From Nemertoderma westbladi (lineage: Eukaryota > Xenacoelomorpha > Nemertodermatida > Nemertodermatidae), in assembly GCA_032718475.1 (NCBI GenBank), contig JAUCBJ010005753.1:1-28272 (forward strand): 28,272 bases of DNA. Direction: 5' to 3'. Position numbers and translations under genes: made by a program. The notes beneath the pieces are model-generated. The model was not told the DNA's origin, did not search any database, and worked only from the letters and a program-made list of their open reading frames with translations. Below, piece by piece: positions 1 to 9,324 of the stretch. Numbering within the stretch: position 1 is the first letter of the stretch; the number at the start of each line of letters is the position of its first letter.

Positions 1-3000
1 GTACAGTCTACTTCTGGCAGAGACATGAATTTTCGTGTCTGACGTTGATTGTACCAATAGTGGAAGAGTAACCTAAGATAGGTTACTGCACGACATAAGC
101 GGTTCCATGAACTGTAATGGTTGAAATAATTCTCTAATCTTTGAGAAACACCCAAAGAAAGGTCAGGTAGATCCGGTGCATTTGTCCAGAATGTTTTATC
201 TAGAATATCTAGTTTACTACCAGTAAAGGTATTCTGAATAATGATATAGTTATTTGAGGAACCAAGTGAGTTTCGTAAAAGTTTGGACTTTGAGGGTTTG
301 GATTTTGGCCTGATTATTTCTGCTCCCTTGGCCTGTTCTATTTGTTGTTGGCTGAGTTGTTTAGGCCAATTTATTTCAGGTTGTTGAAGAAATTCTGGAC
401 CATGAATCCAAGACTCAGTGTGTAACAGCTCCAAAGGAGTAGCTCCTCGGGATGCAATGTCTGCTGGATTCAGTGGGCCTGGACAATAACGCCACTGTTC
501 CGGCTTTGAAGTATTCAGAATTACATGCCTTCGATTTCTGACAAAGACACTAAACTCACATTTACTATTAGTTATATATTGCAGAACCAGTGCTGCATCC
601 GTCCAATAGACAATTTGATGTAGTTTATATTTGGTTTGTTCAATAAGATCATTTGCTACAATGGCAGAATATACGGCAGCTTGAAGCTCTGCCTTAGGAA
701 TGTCTAATGACTCATGTTTAAGCTTCGCTTTGGCGAAGGCTAAGGATACTTCGACACCAGTATCATCCTCCTTGCGAAAGTATGCAGTAACACCCATGCC
801 CTGTGTGCTAGCATCACTAAACATATGTAATGCATATTGATGGTAGGGTTGGGCATTATAGAAATATTTTCTGGGTATTAATAGCTGATCAATAGCTGGT
901 AATTGTGATTCCCAAGCTTTCCACTCTTTCAATATGACCCCATCCAAATGGTCGTCCCAGTTTGTATCAAGCTTCCACATTTTCTGAACCAACTGCCTAG
1001 CTCGTAGAGTAATAGGACAAATAAAACCCAGAGGGTCAAAGTTAGAAGACAATATACTTAAACAAATGCGCTTCGTTCTGACTTCCCCACCACGTGGCTT
1101 CACTTGAAAGTATAATTGATCTGCCTCAGTATTCCATCGCAAACCTAGGGTTTTGGTAACAGGCAGAGGATCTTTAAAAAGATCTATATCAGTGGCAGCC
1201 CTGTCGTCTTTCGGAATAGAGGATAGCATTTCCTTTGAATTACTTACAAATTTAGTAAGCTTAAAACCTCCTAATTTCAGACATTCAATTGTGCCTTTCG
1301 CTGTAACAATTGCTTCCTCCACAGTAGGTTTAGAACACAAATTGTCATCCATATAAAAATCTTCCTTTATATTGTCAATGACCCCTGGAGGAAACTTCAA
1401 TTTATTATCATCAGCTGTACTTTGCAGTATGAAACTGGCATTTGAAGGACTTGATATTAGACCAAAGGCCTGGATTGTCATTCTATATTGGCGCAATTCG
1501 CAAGTTAGTTTACCCTCAGGCCACCACAGAATCCTTAAGCTATCACGATCAATTTCACATGCCTTCACCTGAAGGAACATTTCCTTAATATCAGATGCAA
1601 ATGCAATATTATATTGGCGTAGGCGAATTAAAATTCCTGTAAGAGACCGGAGAAGATTAGGGCCAGACATAAGTTCTGTATTTAATGAATGACCTTTGTA
1701 CATTGCAGCACCATCTTTAACAACTCGTATGCATCCTGGTTTATCTTCTCGTTGAATAAAGTGGTGTGGTAAATAATATGTTCTGTTGGTGTCTTGAGTA
1801 TGAGGAGTAATCTCCTCCATATATCCATTTGAAATATAATGGCTCATTTTATCGGAATACATCTTGTGTATTTCTTTGTTGGCTAATAATCGACGTTTTA
1901 ATTGTTGAGCACGAGTTAGAGCCAAGGGAAGGTTATTAATTAAGTTTGGTTCTTGAGCTCGCCATAGGAGCCCAATTTCATATTTCCCTTCTTCAGGGAT
2001 AAATCGTCGAGTAGTTTGTTGAATTTGAAGTGATCGTTCATCTTCCACAGACAGGGTTTTTGCATTAGCATTATGTTCAAGTTTGTCTTGATCAAGCCAA
2101 GCAATAACTTTCTCAGTAAGTCTAAGTTTATTAATAGCTTCTTCAATTGGTGCTAAAGATTCACAGGTAGAAGGATTATCTAAATGAGTGGTAGAATCAT
2201 GAAGCAGATTACATAGATGAGTTTGGCATTGAAGTATCTCTTCCTCGGGCATCAGGCCAATTGGATCAGTATTGGTGCAGCGCAGTGCCTCACTGGACCA
2301 TTCAACTTCCGAATCAGAACTATCGGAGACATCTTTGGAAGAACAGGGAATGTCTACTGAATTACCAACTATGTGATCCTTTGCGATACCACGTTCATAT
2401 AATGTACGTTCTGAGGGCCCAGTACAATACCAGCCCAACCGTGTCAGGACTGCATAATCTTGAAGTGGTAATGGATTACTCGGAATTTTGTTCAAGGGTT
2501 CAAACACTTCATGCAAGTTTTGTCCTATTAATAAATTAATACCTGGATAGTCTACAGCATGATATGGAATCTTATGTTGAAGTGTAAATTTGTCATTCCC
2601 CCAATCATAAGGTGTAGATTGACTAGTTTGGAAGTTAGGAATGACTACTAACCTAGCATGTGGAACAATACCACTGAGCATCCTGTCAGCAGGCAATAAA
2701 TCTCCTTCATAATAACCTGTTTGTACTGTAGTTTTCCATACATCCATAACACCAGAGAGATTTAACCGTAGAGGTTTCCTAGTTTGCCCTTGAAAAATTA
2801 GTTCAGCTAACTCTTTGTCAATAAAGGAAAGAGAGCTACCACTATCTAATAGAGCATTTACAGTCACTAGTCCTCTTGTTCCCCTAATTCTAACCTGCAG
2901 AATTGGAAACTCTCTTATACGATCTTGATTCTTTGAACCTGCTGGATGAATCTTAGTATCCTCCTCATAGGTCAATGCTTTATATACATATCGAGAATCG

Positions 3001-4214
3001 CAAGTTTCTTCATCAGTAAATTCATTTTCCTCAAATTCATCAGTATCTATAATATCACTATTGTTAACTGTTTCTTCTACTAGTTCGCATATTTTATGAA
3101 CCCTATCAAGTGCTGGGGGTGTTTTGTCGACATGAAGCAAAAGATTATGAGTACCCTTACATTTGAAACATCGTAAAGATCTGCAGTCTAAACGAAGATG
3201 TCCCGGTCGCAAACATATGAAACATAAATGATTCTTACGAAGGAATTCTCGCCTAGTTGCAATAGAGTCATTTTTGAAAACATCACAGAGGGTAATCCTA
3301 TGCCCTCCTTTCTTGCATCTAATACAAGGTTCTTTGCTCATTTTTATGTTATCACCAATGGAGTTAAGACAAGAACCTTCTAGAGTTCCACCATCTATGA
3401 CATCAGTCAAAAGGTCACTATATGCTTCAGCCAAGTAATTTGCAATTGCATTATTGATTGGTTTTGATTTATTTTCTATAGATAAATCACGTTGAGGTTT
3501 CTTAAAAGGAAACTTTGCTTGACCCTTTGAAGGTTTGCTATAAAGATTTTGTACACGTCCACCTGCGTCATCTTCTGTTTCACCTTCCTCATGTATATCA
3601 TTTAATCGCATAATATTGTGAGATCGTCTCTTATCTCTATCCTTCCCAAAAGAATGTCTGTCAGCAACCTTATCCTTTCCCATTGAATGTTTGTCTGAAG
3701 ACCGTTCACGCTCTCTCTTAATAAAGGTTAAGTCAGTTTCCTTCTGAAGAAATTCGAGAAATTCCTCCATCACTGGTTCACGTCTATGTTTATCACGTGT
3801 ATAAAGTACAATTTTGTCCCAACGATAACCTATACCTCCTGTGGGCAGTGCCGCTGAAACCATTCTCACAACCATTGGATTATTATAGGTATCAGATTTC
3901 TTCAACCAATCCAACTGGCGACATATGGTTCTCAGTTCATCAGCATATGCAATTAAATTATCTGTTGTAACCTTTCGATGAACTGTCAACTTATCAAAAA
4001 TCCTCGATGCCAAAGTTGTTTCATTACCATATCTTCTCTTTAGAATGTCCCATGCATTATCTATACCATTTGGCATACCCCTAAACCCTTCTGCTAATTT
4101 CTTTGGCTCACCTTCCAAGCTATCTATAAGAAGCTTCAACCTTTCATTGGCTGGAAGAAGACTGTCCTTAATAGAAGTTTCATAGTGGTCAAGAAAAGGT
4201 ATCCATTCTAAAAG
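1..4214 (-). CDS. pol: BEL/Pao polyprotein: DUF1759, CCHC, protease, RT, RNase H-like (partial)
   Basis: About 1,404 codons without a stop or frameshift, in the same frame as the upstream ORF. Order: DUF1759-like Gag core (LLEWIPFLDHYE at 4214-4179, LKRRYGNE near 4030), a Lys/Arg-rich linker, Cys/His segments (CIRCKKGGH near 3310, CFICLRPGHLRLDC near 3210, CFKCKGTHNLLLH near 3150), the protease active site DSG at 2846-2838, and the tail motif YDWGNDKF near 2600. The pre-RT motif YEIGLLWR lies near 1975. RT motif A is ASDIKEMF (Asp 1592-1590), and the catalytic box YMDD is at 1355-1344. FDPLGFI, FSDAST and NPADIASRG follow. It has no start of its own, so expression needs stop readthrough, or the TAA is a mutation. 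The integrase lies outside the window. Confidence 0.9.
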
Positions 4215-4217
4215 TTA
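4215..4217 (-). other. Single in-frame TAA between Gag-like and Pol frames
   Basis: The stop sits inside the motif KFNG-stop-LLEW, where BEL/Pao elements normally have an acidic or polar residue. Codons on either side are in the same frame. The context is GGC TAA CTT. It is the only interruption in more than 2,100 codons. A GAA, AAA or CAA codon could become TAA by one substitution. Programmed readthrough is the alternative. Confidence 0.9.
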
Positions 4218-6305
4218 GCCATTGAATTTGGTAATAGTTCCCATCATAAGTGCTTGTCTAGCATCTGTCCTCGCAAGTTGTCTCGAAAAACTCTGCGAAG
4301 CGAGTATAGAATTCAACTCAGAAGTCTCATTAATGGGATCATTCGATGGAGGACGTTGTAAAATTTGGGAAGGGTAATTATGCGCGCCACTACTATTAAC
4401 ATCTGGTAAGGAAGAACATTCTGCTTCTTGATAAATATTATTTATTTTTGAGGCATTACGAATGGCTGCTGCACCATGTACTGCTTGTGACCTAGATACA
4501 AGAGGCTGAGTAGTTGCTAAATAATCTTGGCGGATAACCATTTCCTGTTGCAACTCCTCCAATTGGACTCTGTGTTGTTCTAACTGCTCCAATTGTAAAC
4601 GATGTTTACCTGATAGTGAATGGGTTTCTTCCCGTAGACGATCCAGTTTCTGTGCTTCGCGGTTAGATTCTTGCAGAATGTATATGATTTTATCCTTTTC
4701 AACAGAGAGTTTATCATTCTCAGACAATGTAACATTATCTGTCACTGGTGTTTGAAAACTCCTTGGAGCAAATGGAGGTACCTCCGGGTTGAGGGGCACA
4801 GGAGATACTCCTCCAAAAGAGACCCGAGGTATACGAGAAGGCATTGTGGTGCTGGAAAGATGAATTGTTTCCTCTTGTTGCATTGTTGTAACAAATGGCG
4901 CATTAGGAGGTTGTAGATCAACTATTTTTTGTTGAATAGAAGCACTAGTAGTTGGAATAGGACTAAGATGGTTAGGAATAATCTTTGATGGCTGACATGC
5001 AGCCAAGGAGTAAGTTGTAGAAACCGTGGGTGACTGTATAACAGGAGAGCTGATAACCATATTTTCGGCTGAATGTATAAAACTGGAAGCACGGCTGATA
5101 TGAGGATTCATTTGGAGTGGACAATCAGGGAGAATTTTTAATGGTGCTCTATGGCGTGAATCCTTAGCCTTACGATGCCTCTTTGCACTACCACCACTAT
5201 TGGTGCCCTCACAATTACTCTCATCTGAGGTATAAAAACTAGACCTTCTGCTACCTTCTGGAGTATTACTCTTATAGGTATACTTATATTTATTTGCAGA
5301 ACGCATTTCATCTATCAATTTTTGTCTTGTTTGTTCCTGCTGTTGACGAATTTCAATCCGACTTTTAGCCGCCACAAATTCAACTTCTTGGTTGGCTTTA
5401 TCTATTTCACATTCTACTTCTCGCTTAGCTCGTTCTGCTTCCCGATGAACACGATCTGCTTCATGCTTAGCATCCAGATCAGAAATGGCTAACTCTATCT
5501 CTAATGTTTTGTTTAGTGCATCTAATGCTTCTTGTTCACATTGCCTGTCACCTTCTTCCATCTGCTTAAATAATTCTTGCACAATATTGTCTGATTCCTT
5601 ACTGCGTGCATTCAATCCCTTTAACCTGTCTCTCACATAAGCTTCACCATGAAAATCAAAGAGGGGAGACAAGAACTTATTAATTGTATCATCACCTTCT
5701 TCACCTTCATCACCTACTATTTCAATATCAGTTTCACACTCCGTCTCTTCTGGAAGAATTCCTTGTGCACGAAGATCACCTTTTACGGCTTCTCTAACCA
5801 ATCCCTCTGTTAATAGTATTGCTGTCTCTGCAATATCCACTGTCTTGTACATTACGCTATCTATTGAGTCCAGAGCTGATTGTGATTCACCACGTATGGC
5901 CGCTTCATGGAAGGCTGACAATATTACTTTAATTCTATATAGTTTCTCCTTCAGTTCCAAATCTAATTTTTTATACTCTATTAAAGATAATACCGGTACT
6001 TCACGTTTACACTTACTCTTCAACTTAGTACAATGGTTGACAAACCCTTGCACATAACCACGAATAGTTCTTCCAAACTTAACCCAATTTGAGTAATCCT
6101 TAGGTACATTTTGTTCATACAAATGCTCCCAGGTTAAACTTCTAAAATCGAAGTACTCGGTAAGTGCTGGGCGCTGAAATTGGGTTAAATTATGTGGGTT
6201 ATAAACTGGAATATAATTACTTGGCCCTGCAGCGGTGGCACTAGGGGTGGTTGCAGCAACAGTGTTTGGAATAGGTACTGCTGAAGCTGTCACTGGAATA
6301 GGCAT
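4215..6305 (-). CDS. BEL/Pao Gag-like protein, N-terminal ORF
   Basis: About 696 residues from the first in-frame ATG (6303-6305). The frame is open further up to 6383 but only from a GTG, so the ATG is preferred. The N-terminus is rich in Thr/Pro/Ala. A helical region follows, then an acidic patch (EEGDD). A first charged coiled coil, rich in Glu, Arg and Gln, lies at roughly residues 235-330. A Ser/Pro-rich linker leads to a second coiled coil at about residues 545-615. The ORF ends at a TAA directly after TITKFNG, where DUF1759 begins, and the same frame continues beyond it. The product would be a structural protein assembling the retroelement particle. The role is inferred from position and the downstream BEL domains, not from a sequence match to the N-terminal part. 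Confidence 0.75.
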   Translation of the reverse strand: MPIPVTASAVPIPNTVAATTPSATAAGPSNYIPVYNPHNLTQFQRPALTEYFDFRSLTWEHLYEQNVPKDYSNWVKFGRTIRGYVQGFVNHCTKLKSKCKREVPVLSLIEYKKLDLELKEKLYRIKVILSAFHEAAIRGESQSALDSIDSVMYKTVDIAETAILLTEGLVREAVKGDLRAQGILPEETECETDIEIVGDEGEEGDDTINKFLSPLFDFHGEAYVRDRLKGLNARSKESDNIVQELFKQMEEGDRQCEQEALDALNKTLEIELAISDLDAKHEADRVHREAERAKREVECEIDKANQEVEFVAAKSRIEIRQQQEQTRQKLIDEMRSANKYKYTYKSNTPEGSRRSSFYTSDESNCEGTNSGGSAKRHRKAKDSRHRAPLKILPDCPLQMNPHISRASSFIHSAENMVISSPVIQSPTVSTTYSLAACQPSKIIPNHLSPIPTTSASIQQKIVDLQPPNAPFVTTMQQEETIHLSSTTMPSRIPRVSFGGVSPVPLNPEVPPFAPRSFQTPVTDNVTLSENDKLSVEKDKIIYILQESNREAQKLDRLREETHSLSGKHRLQLEQLEQHRVQLEELQQEMVIRQDYLATTQPLVSRSQAVHGAAAIRNASKINNIYQEAECSSLPDVNSSGAHNYPSQILQRPPSNDPINETSELNSILASQSFSRQLARTDARQALMMGTITKFNG

Positions 6306-6383
6306 ATTTGTCAGAACTGTATTACCGGTAGTGTAAGTCTTAGATCTAATTACAGTGGGCAATGAGGTAATAATCACGGGATT

Positions 6384-6706
6384 CTATACATTATATGATA
6401 CAGGAGGTTGATACAGATGGTAAGTAATGTTGTTCTATACTTTATAGGATACAGGAGGTTGATACAGATGGTAAGTAATGTTGTTCTATACTTTATAGGA
6501 TACAGGAGGTTGATACAGATGGTAAGTAATGTTGTTCTATACTTTATAGGATACAGGAGGTTGATACAGATGGTAAGTAATGTTGTTCTATACTTTATAT
6601 GATACAGGAGGTTGATACAGATGGTAAGTAATGTTGTTCTATACATTATATGATACAGGAGGTTGATACAGAAGGTATGACGTAATGTTGCTCTACAGTA
6701 TCCGAG
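6384..6706 (+). repeat. 51-bp tandem array, six copies, each carrying an EF-hand half-exon and donor site
   Basis: CAGGAGGTTGATACAG recurs at 6401, 6452, 6503, 6554, 6605 and 6656, an exact 51-base step. In the plus strand each unit contains codons for IQEVDTD followed by a split Gly and GTAAGT. This matches the calmodulin EF-hand start (MINEVDADG). Copies 1, 5 and 6 read ATATGATACAG, giving an in-frame Met. Copies 2-4 read TATAGGATACAG, creating a possible 3' splice site. The last copy reads GATACAGAAG then GTATGA, so its loop has Glu in place of the second Asp. Because 51 is divisible by three, long meaningless ORFs run through both strands. Confidence 0.93.
6650..6674 (+). CDS. EF-hand loop start, putative exon end in the last array copy
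   Basis: The final array copy reads MIQEVDTE plus the first base of a Gly codon, then GTATGA as a donor. Spliced to the exon at 6762 this gives MIQEVDTEGNGEVDFNEF, a full EF-hand loop with Asp at position 1 and Glu at position 12. The upstream limit of the exon is not clear: the bases before the ATG do not encode the helix expected in calmodulin. Any of the earlier copies, which have the stronger GTAAGT donor, could supply the same segment. Confidence 0.5.
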
Positions 6707-6761
6707 TATTTGTAGGAAAAAAGTCTTAATCTTTATTCCTTACATCACTTAACGTTTACAG

Positions 6762-6856
6762 GAAATGGTGAAGTTGATTTTAACGAGTTCGTTGTTTTAA
6801 TGTCACGACGTAGCCACACCGTAGACGAATCATCTGAACTTAAACAAGCGTTTGGT
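6762..6856 (+). CDS. EF-hand exon A, calmodulin-like
   Basis: A 95-nt exon between TTTACAG and GTAAGT. Read in phase 1 it gives (G)NGEVDFNEFVVLM, then RRSHTVDESSELKQAFG. This is the second half of an EF-hand calcium-binding loop, its exit helix, the linker and the entry helix of the next hand. It corresponds to calmodulin NGTIDFPEFLTMM up to EEIREAFR. The loop-closing Glu (position 12) is present. The phase-1 entry matches the donor phase of the half-loop in the array upstream. The expected third and fourth EF-hands were not found downstream, so the gene is probably a remnant, or its other exons lie elsewhere. Confidence 0.75.
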
Positions 6857-6923
6857 GTAAGTTTAATTATTAATTAAATAAAATCGGCTTATAAAAAATT
6901 AATTACATTTATATTGTCATCAG

Positions 6924-7018
6924 GTAGCGGGGAAATCTATTTTGAGGAATTTGTGGAACTAATGGAACGAAAGATGAAAGGAACCGACAATGAAACCGAA
7001 ATAAAAGAGGTATTTAGG
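6924..7018 (+). CDS. EF-hand exon B, paralogue of exon A
   Basis: This exon is also 95 nt, from after ATTGTCATCAG to AGG|GTAACC, with the same entry phase (1) and exit phase (0) as exon A. It reads (G)SGEIYFEEFVELMERK, then MKGTDNETEIKEVFR, which aligns without gaps to exon A (14 of 32 residues identical by eye) and to the calmodulin segment around MARKMKDTDSEEEIREAFR. It is separated from exon A by only 67 nt. Including both exons would break the frame, so they are best explained as alternative exons or as relics of a local duplication. The donor GTAACC is weaker than that of exon A. Confidence 0.72.
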
Positions 7019-7029
7019 GTAACCCATGG

Positions 7030-7225
7030 TAACCCCAACCCAAATAGTCAACCCAAACATTCAACCCAATACCCAACCCAAATAATTAACCCAATACCCA
7101 ACACAAACATTCAACCCAATACCCTACCCAAATAATTAACCCAATACCCAACACAAACAGTTAACCCAATACCCAACCCAAACAGTTAACCCAATACCCA
7201 ACCCAAAGAGTTAACCCAATACCCG
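7030..7225 (+). repeat. 25-bp minisatellite, TTAACCCAATACCCAACC type
   Basis: Degenerate tandem copies of a 25-base unit containing TTAACCCAATACCC, with internal AACCC runs. It directly follows the EF-hand exon B donor. The minus strand is GGG-rich. ORFs through it encode only Asn/Pro repeats and are not genes. Confidence 0.85.
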
Positions 7226-9324
7226 TTTTCGCTACATAGTAAAGGGAGAGGAGGCGAAGTTCGGGATACCGAAGTATCCGAGGGAACCACCGAGGAAGGA
7301 GTGGAGGAGGTTTGTAGAATCCATGAGCAGGGGCGGGTACATAGTCCTAGATGATGAAGGGACTGTGGAGGATGATGAGGGTTTAAGAAGAGGGTCGGCG
7401 GGATCGGCTAGAACCATACTACTGCATTTGGCAGCGACAAACGGAGATATCTTTCTATTCGATCTGGGGACCTACGGGAAGAAGAGTGGGCCGAAGTTGA
7501 ACCAGTTGCCGGGGGCGGTGCAGGACCTATTGAGACAGAAGACTATGGTTAAGGTGGGATCGACGATCCGCGACGACGCGGACAGGATAATCGGACCGGA
7601 GACCCCCAATCTCCTGGACATGCAAGTGCTATGACGTGGCCAGAGGGGTTGGGATTGGTAGAGAATATGGGACATTGTGGAGCAGTAGCGATGGGCCAGC
7701 TCATGGGGCTTGTCTGCCACAAGCCGATGGACTGGGGCAAGTTCCGAGAGGATTATGGAGCGGAACTCACGAACTCGCTAAAATGGGGAGCGAGGCCAGG
7801 CAAGCAAGAGGTATATCGGTTCCGAAGGGGAGCGATAAAGATATATCAGAAGAGATATATCTTACAGGAGGATTGGATAATGATAGGTTTATTAAACCTA
7901 TTCTCATGGCCGTGGTTATCGGAAGAGAGCCGATGGTGTTTCTGCTATCAGGAGCACCTGTAAATCACAGGAGAGCCTTTAAGGTGGCCTTTGAGGGTCT
8001 GGTAGACCACCCGGGGCTGAAGGGCGAGTCGGTGTACTACGATAGCCGACACCTAGTGGACAGAGAGGTGGACACACCATACAAGAGGTGGAAGAAGTTG
8101 GAAGCAGATAGAGTCGAGGAAAGGAGACTGGAGGAGGTCGCAAGGAGAGAATGGAGGGAAAGGGGAGAGGAATACGAGTTCGAAGCCCAGAACCTGGATG
8201 AGCTGAGGTGGGGATCGGAGACCTAAGGCGAGTTTCTGGGATGGACGGAAGAATCACCGAAACAGTCGACATCGGGATTGCCAGTAATGCCCATACCAGG
8301 GGGCTCCGAGGGCGATTTTGCAAGGAAGAGACCGAGGGAGCAGGAGGGGTGGAAGGTCATGGGTGGAAACCAAGGGGGAAAGGGACATAGTGGATCTACC
8401 GGGTTACCGGGTTCGGGTCCACTCCCGGCGAGAGAAGAAGATGATGACGAGTTCGGGGTGATGCCACCGATTGAGAGGATCGGCCACTCGGATACGGACT
8501 GGGTGGGCGGGAGAGTGGTGTTGCAGGTAGTGTTTGGGGAGGCGATGCCGAGGGTGGAGGAAGACGTCGACATAGGTAGGGACCACAGCATCCAGATGTT
8601 TGCCTATCAGCAGCTCCATAGACCCAGGAGACCACACAGGGCAAAGGATGACTTAGGGCAGGACGCATTGATACACAGCTGTGATTACTGTGGGAGACTA
8701 ACCCACCAGGAAAAGAGCTGCTTGTATCGATTCCAGAAGGGGACGACCTGTCTCTACTGCCGCGAGTTGACCCATAGGATAGGTGCATGTCCGAGGCTGC
8801 ACAACCAATGCTCAAAGTGCAACTTTCGAGTGCACTATGGACGCCAGTGCGATTGGATGGACGATGAAGAGAAGTTAAAGATCTTCGAGGAGTGGGCCAA
8901 TTTCGGTGTCATGACACGGCAGAGGATGAAGGCCCAGGAGTTCCGGTGGGGCTTCTTTAATATCAATCCGGGAGCCCACCAGGAGATTATTAAGAGGAGA
9001 CTGCCATTCACATGTCAGGAGGTAGCGACAACGGCATCGTATGGAGGAGTCATTAACACTCAGAGATACTTGGATAGATGGTCGCCTGAAAACAGGGTCG
9101 AGTTCAGGGACTTTCTGGTGGAACAAAGGGCAATGAAAATGATCCAGTGGGACGCTACCAGGGGGAAACAGGAGGGACACTCAGAGGGACCACCTGCGAA
9201 GCGATACCGGGAGTTGATAACACCTGCGCCCAAAGGACCAACGACAGGGCTTAGCAAGACGGTAACGGCAAGAATGAGGAGTCTCAGGGAGGACAAGCCG
9301 GAGAGGGAAGGAAGACGACGATAG
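7224..9324 (+). pseudogene. RNase D/EXD-like 3'-5' exonuclease fused to three CCHC zinc knuckles, broken
   Basis: The reading passes through three frames. Up to 7634 it reads FGIPKYPREP, then YIVLDDEGT (DxE, ExoI-like; Asp 7350, Glu 7356), ILLHLAATNGDIFLFDL and VKVGSTIRDDADR (ExoII-like), ending LLDMQVL-stop. From 7631 (overlapping ATGA) it reads MGQLMGLVCHKPMDW, then LKWGARPGKQEVYRFRRGA, which resembles the RNase D segment before ExoIII, but the expected catalytic Asp is not apparent. From about 7890 it continues to 9324, with a TAA at 8224-8226. This last part has a charged helix (EERRLEEVARREWRERGEE) and three perfect CX2CX4HX4C knuckles, then a basic tail. Base composition is richer in G and purines than the flanks. 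It may be the Gag-like gene of an LTR element that gained an exonuclease. Confidence 0.6.
8680..8850 (+). other. Three consecutive CCHC zinc knuckles
   Basis: CDYCGRLTHQEKSC (8680-8721), CLYCRELTHRIGAC (8749-8790) and CSKCNFRVHYGRQC (8809-8850) each fit CX2CX4HX4C exactly. This is the nucleic-acid-binding knuckle of retroelement Gag proteins and some cellular RNA-binding proteins. All three metal ligand sets are intact although the gene is broken upstream. Confidence 0.93.

Larger units (their letters stand above)
1..6383 (-). mobile_element. BEL/Pao LTR retrotransposon, partial (runs off left edge)
   Basis: Minus-strand translation shows the BEL/Pao domain order. A long Gag-like leader is followed by a DUF1759-type region, a Cys/His knuckle, a retropepsin-like DUF1758/A17 protease (LLDSGSSLSFI), an RT with YMDD, and the A17/RNase H-like region typical of this clade (SSNFDPLGFI, FSDAST, NPADIASRG). 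The integrase and 3' LTR would lie left of base 1. The coding frame is open from 6383 to 1 apart from one TAA at 4215-4217. No 5' LTR or leader is seen: the element stops close to the 51-bp array at 6384, so its 5' end is probably truncated or lost. The long open frame implies a young insertion. Confidence 0.93.

Noticed and set aside
2261-2539. Plus-strand ORF opposite BEL polyprotein
   Set aside because: The minus-strand frame here encodes recognisable BEL sequence; the plus ORF is a shadow, as are those at 1153, 1372, 4671 and 5845.
6306-6377. GTG-initiated start of the BEL Gag ORF at 6377
   Set aside because: GTG is not a usual start in animals; the first in-frame ATG is at 6303-6305. 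The open frame before it may be leader sequence.
6374-6646. Long repetitive ORFs on both strands of the 51-bp array
   Set aside because: They exist only because the unit length is a multiple of three and free of stops in those frames. The frame that matches a known domain is a different one (IQEVDTDG, ending at a splice donor).
7636-7890. First part of the 196-codon ORF at 7636-8226
   Set aside because: Up to about 7890 the overlapping frame starting at 7631 continues the exonuclease domain (LKWGARP), so this part is probably a shadow. The ORF is likely real only from about 7890 onward.
8223-9296. Several minus-strand ORFs opposite the zinc-knuckle region
   Set aside because: They are antisense shadows of the G/purine-rich coding frame, with Pro/Ser-rich translations and no domain.
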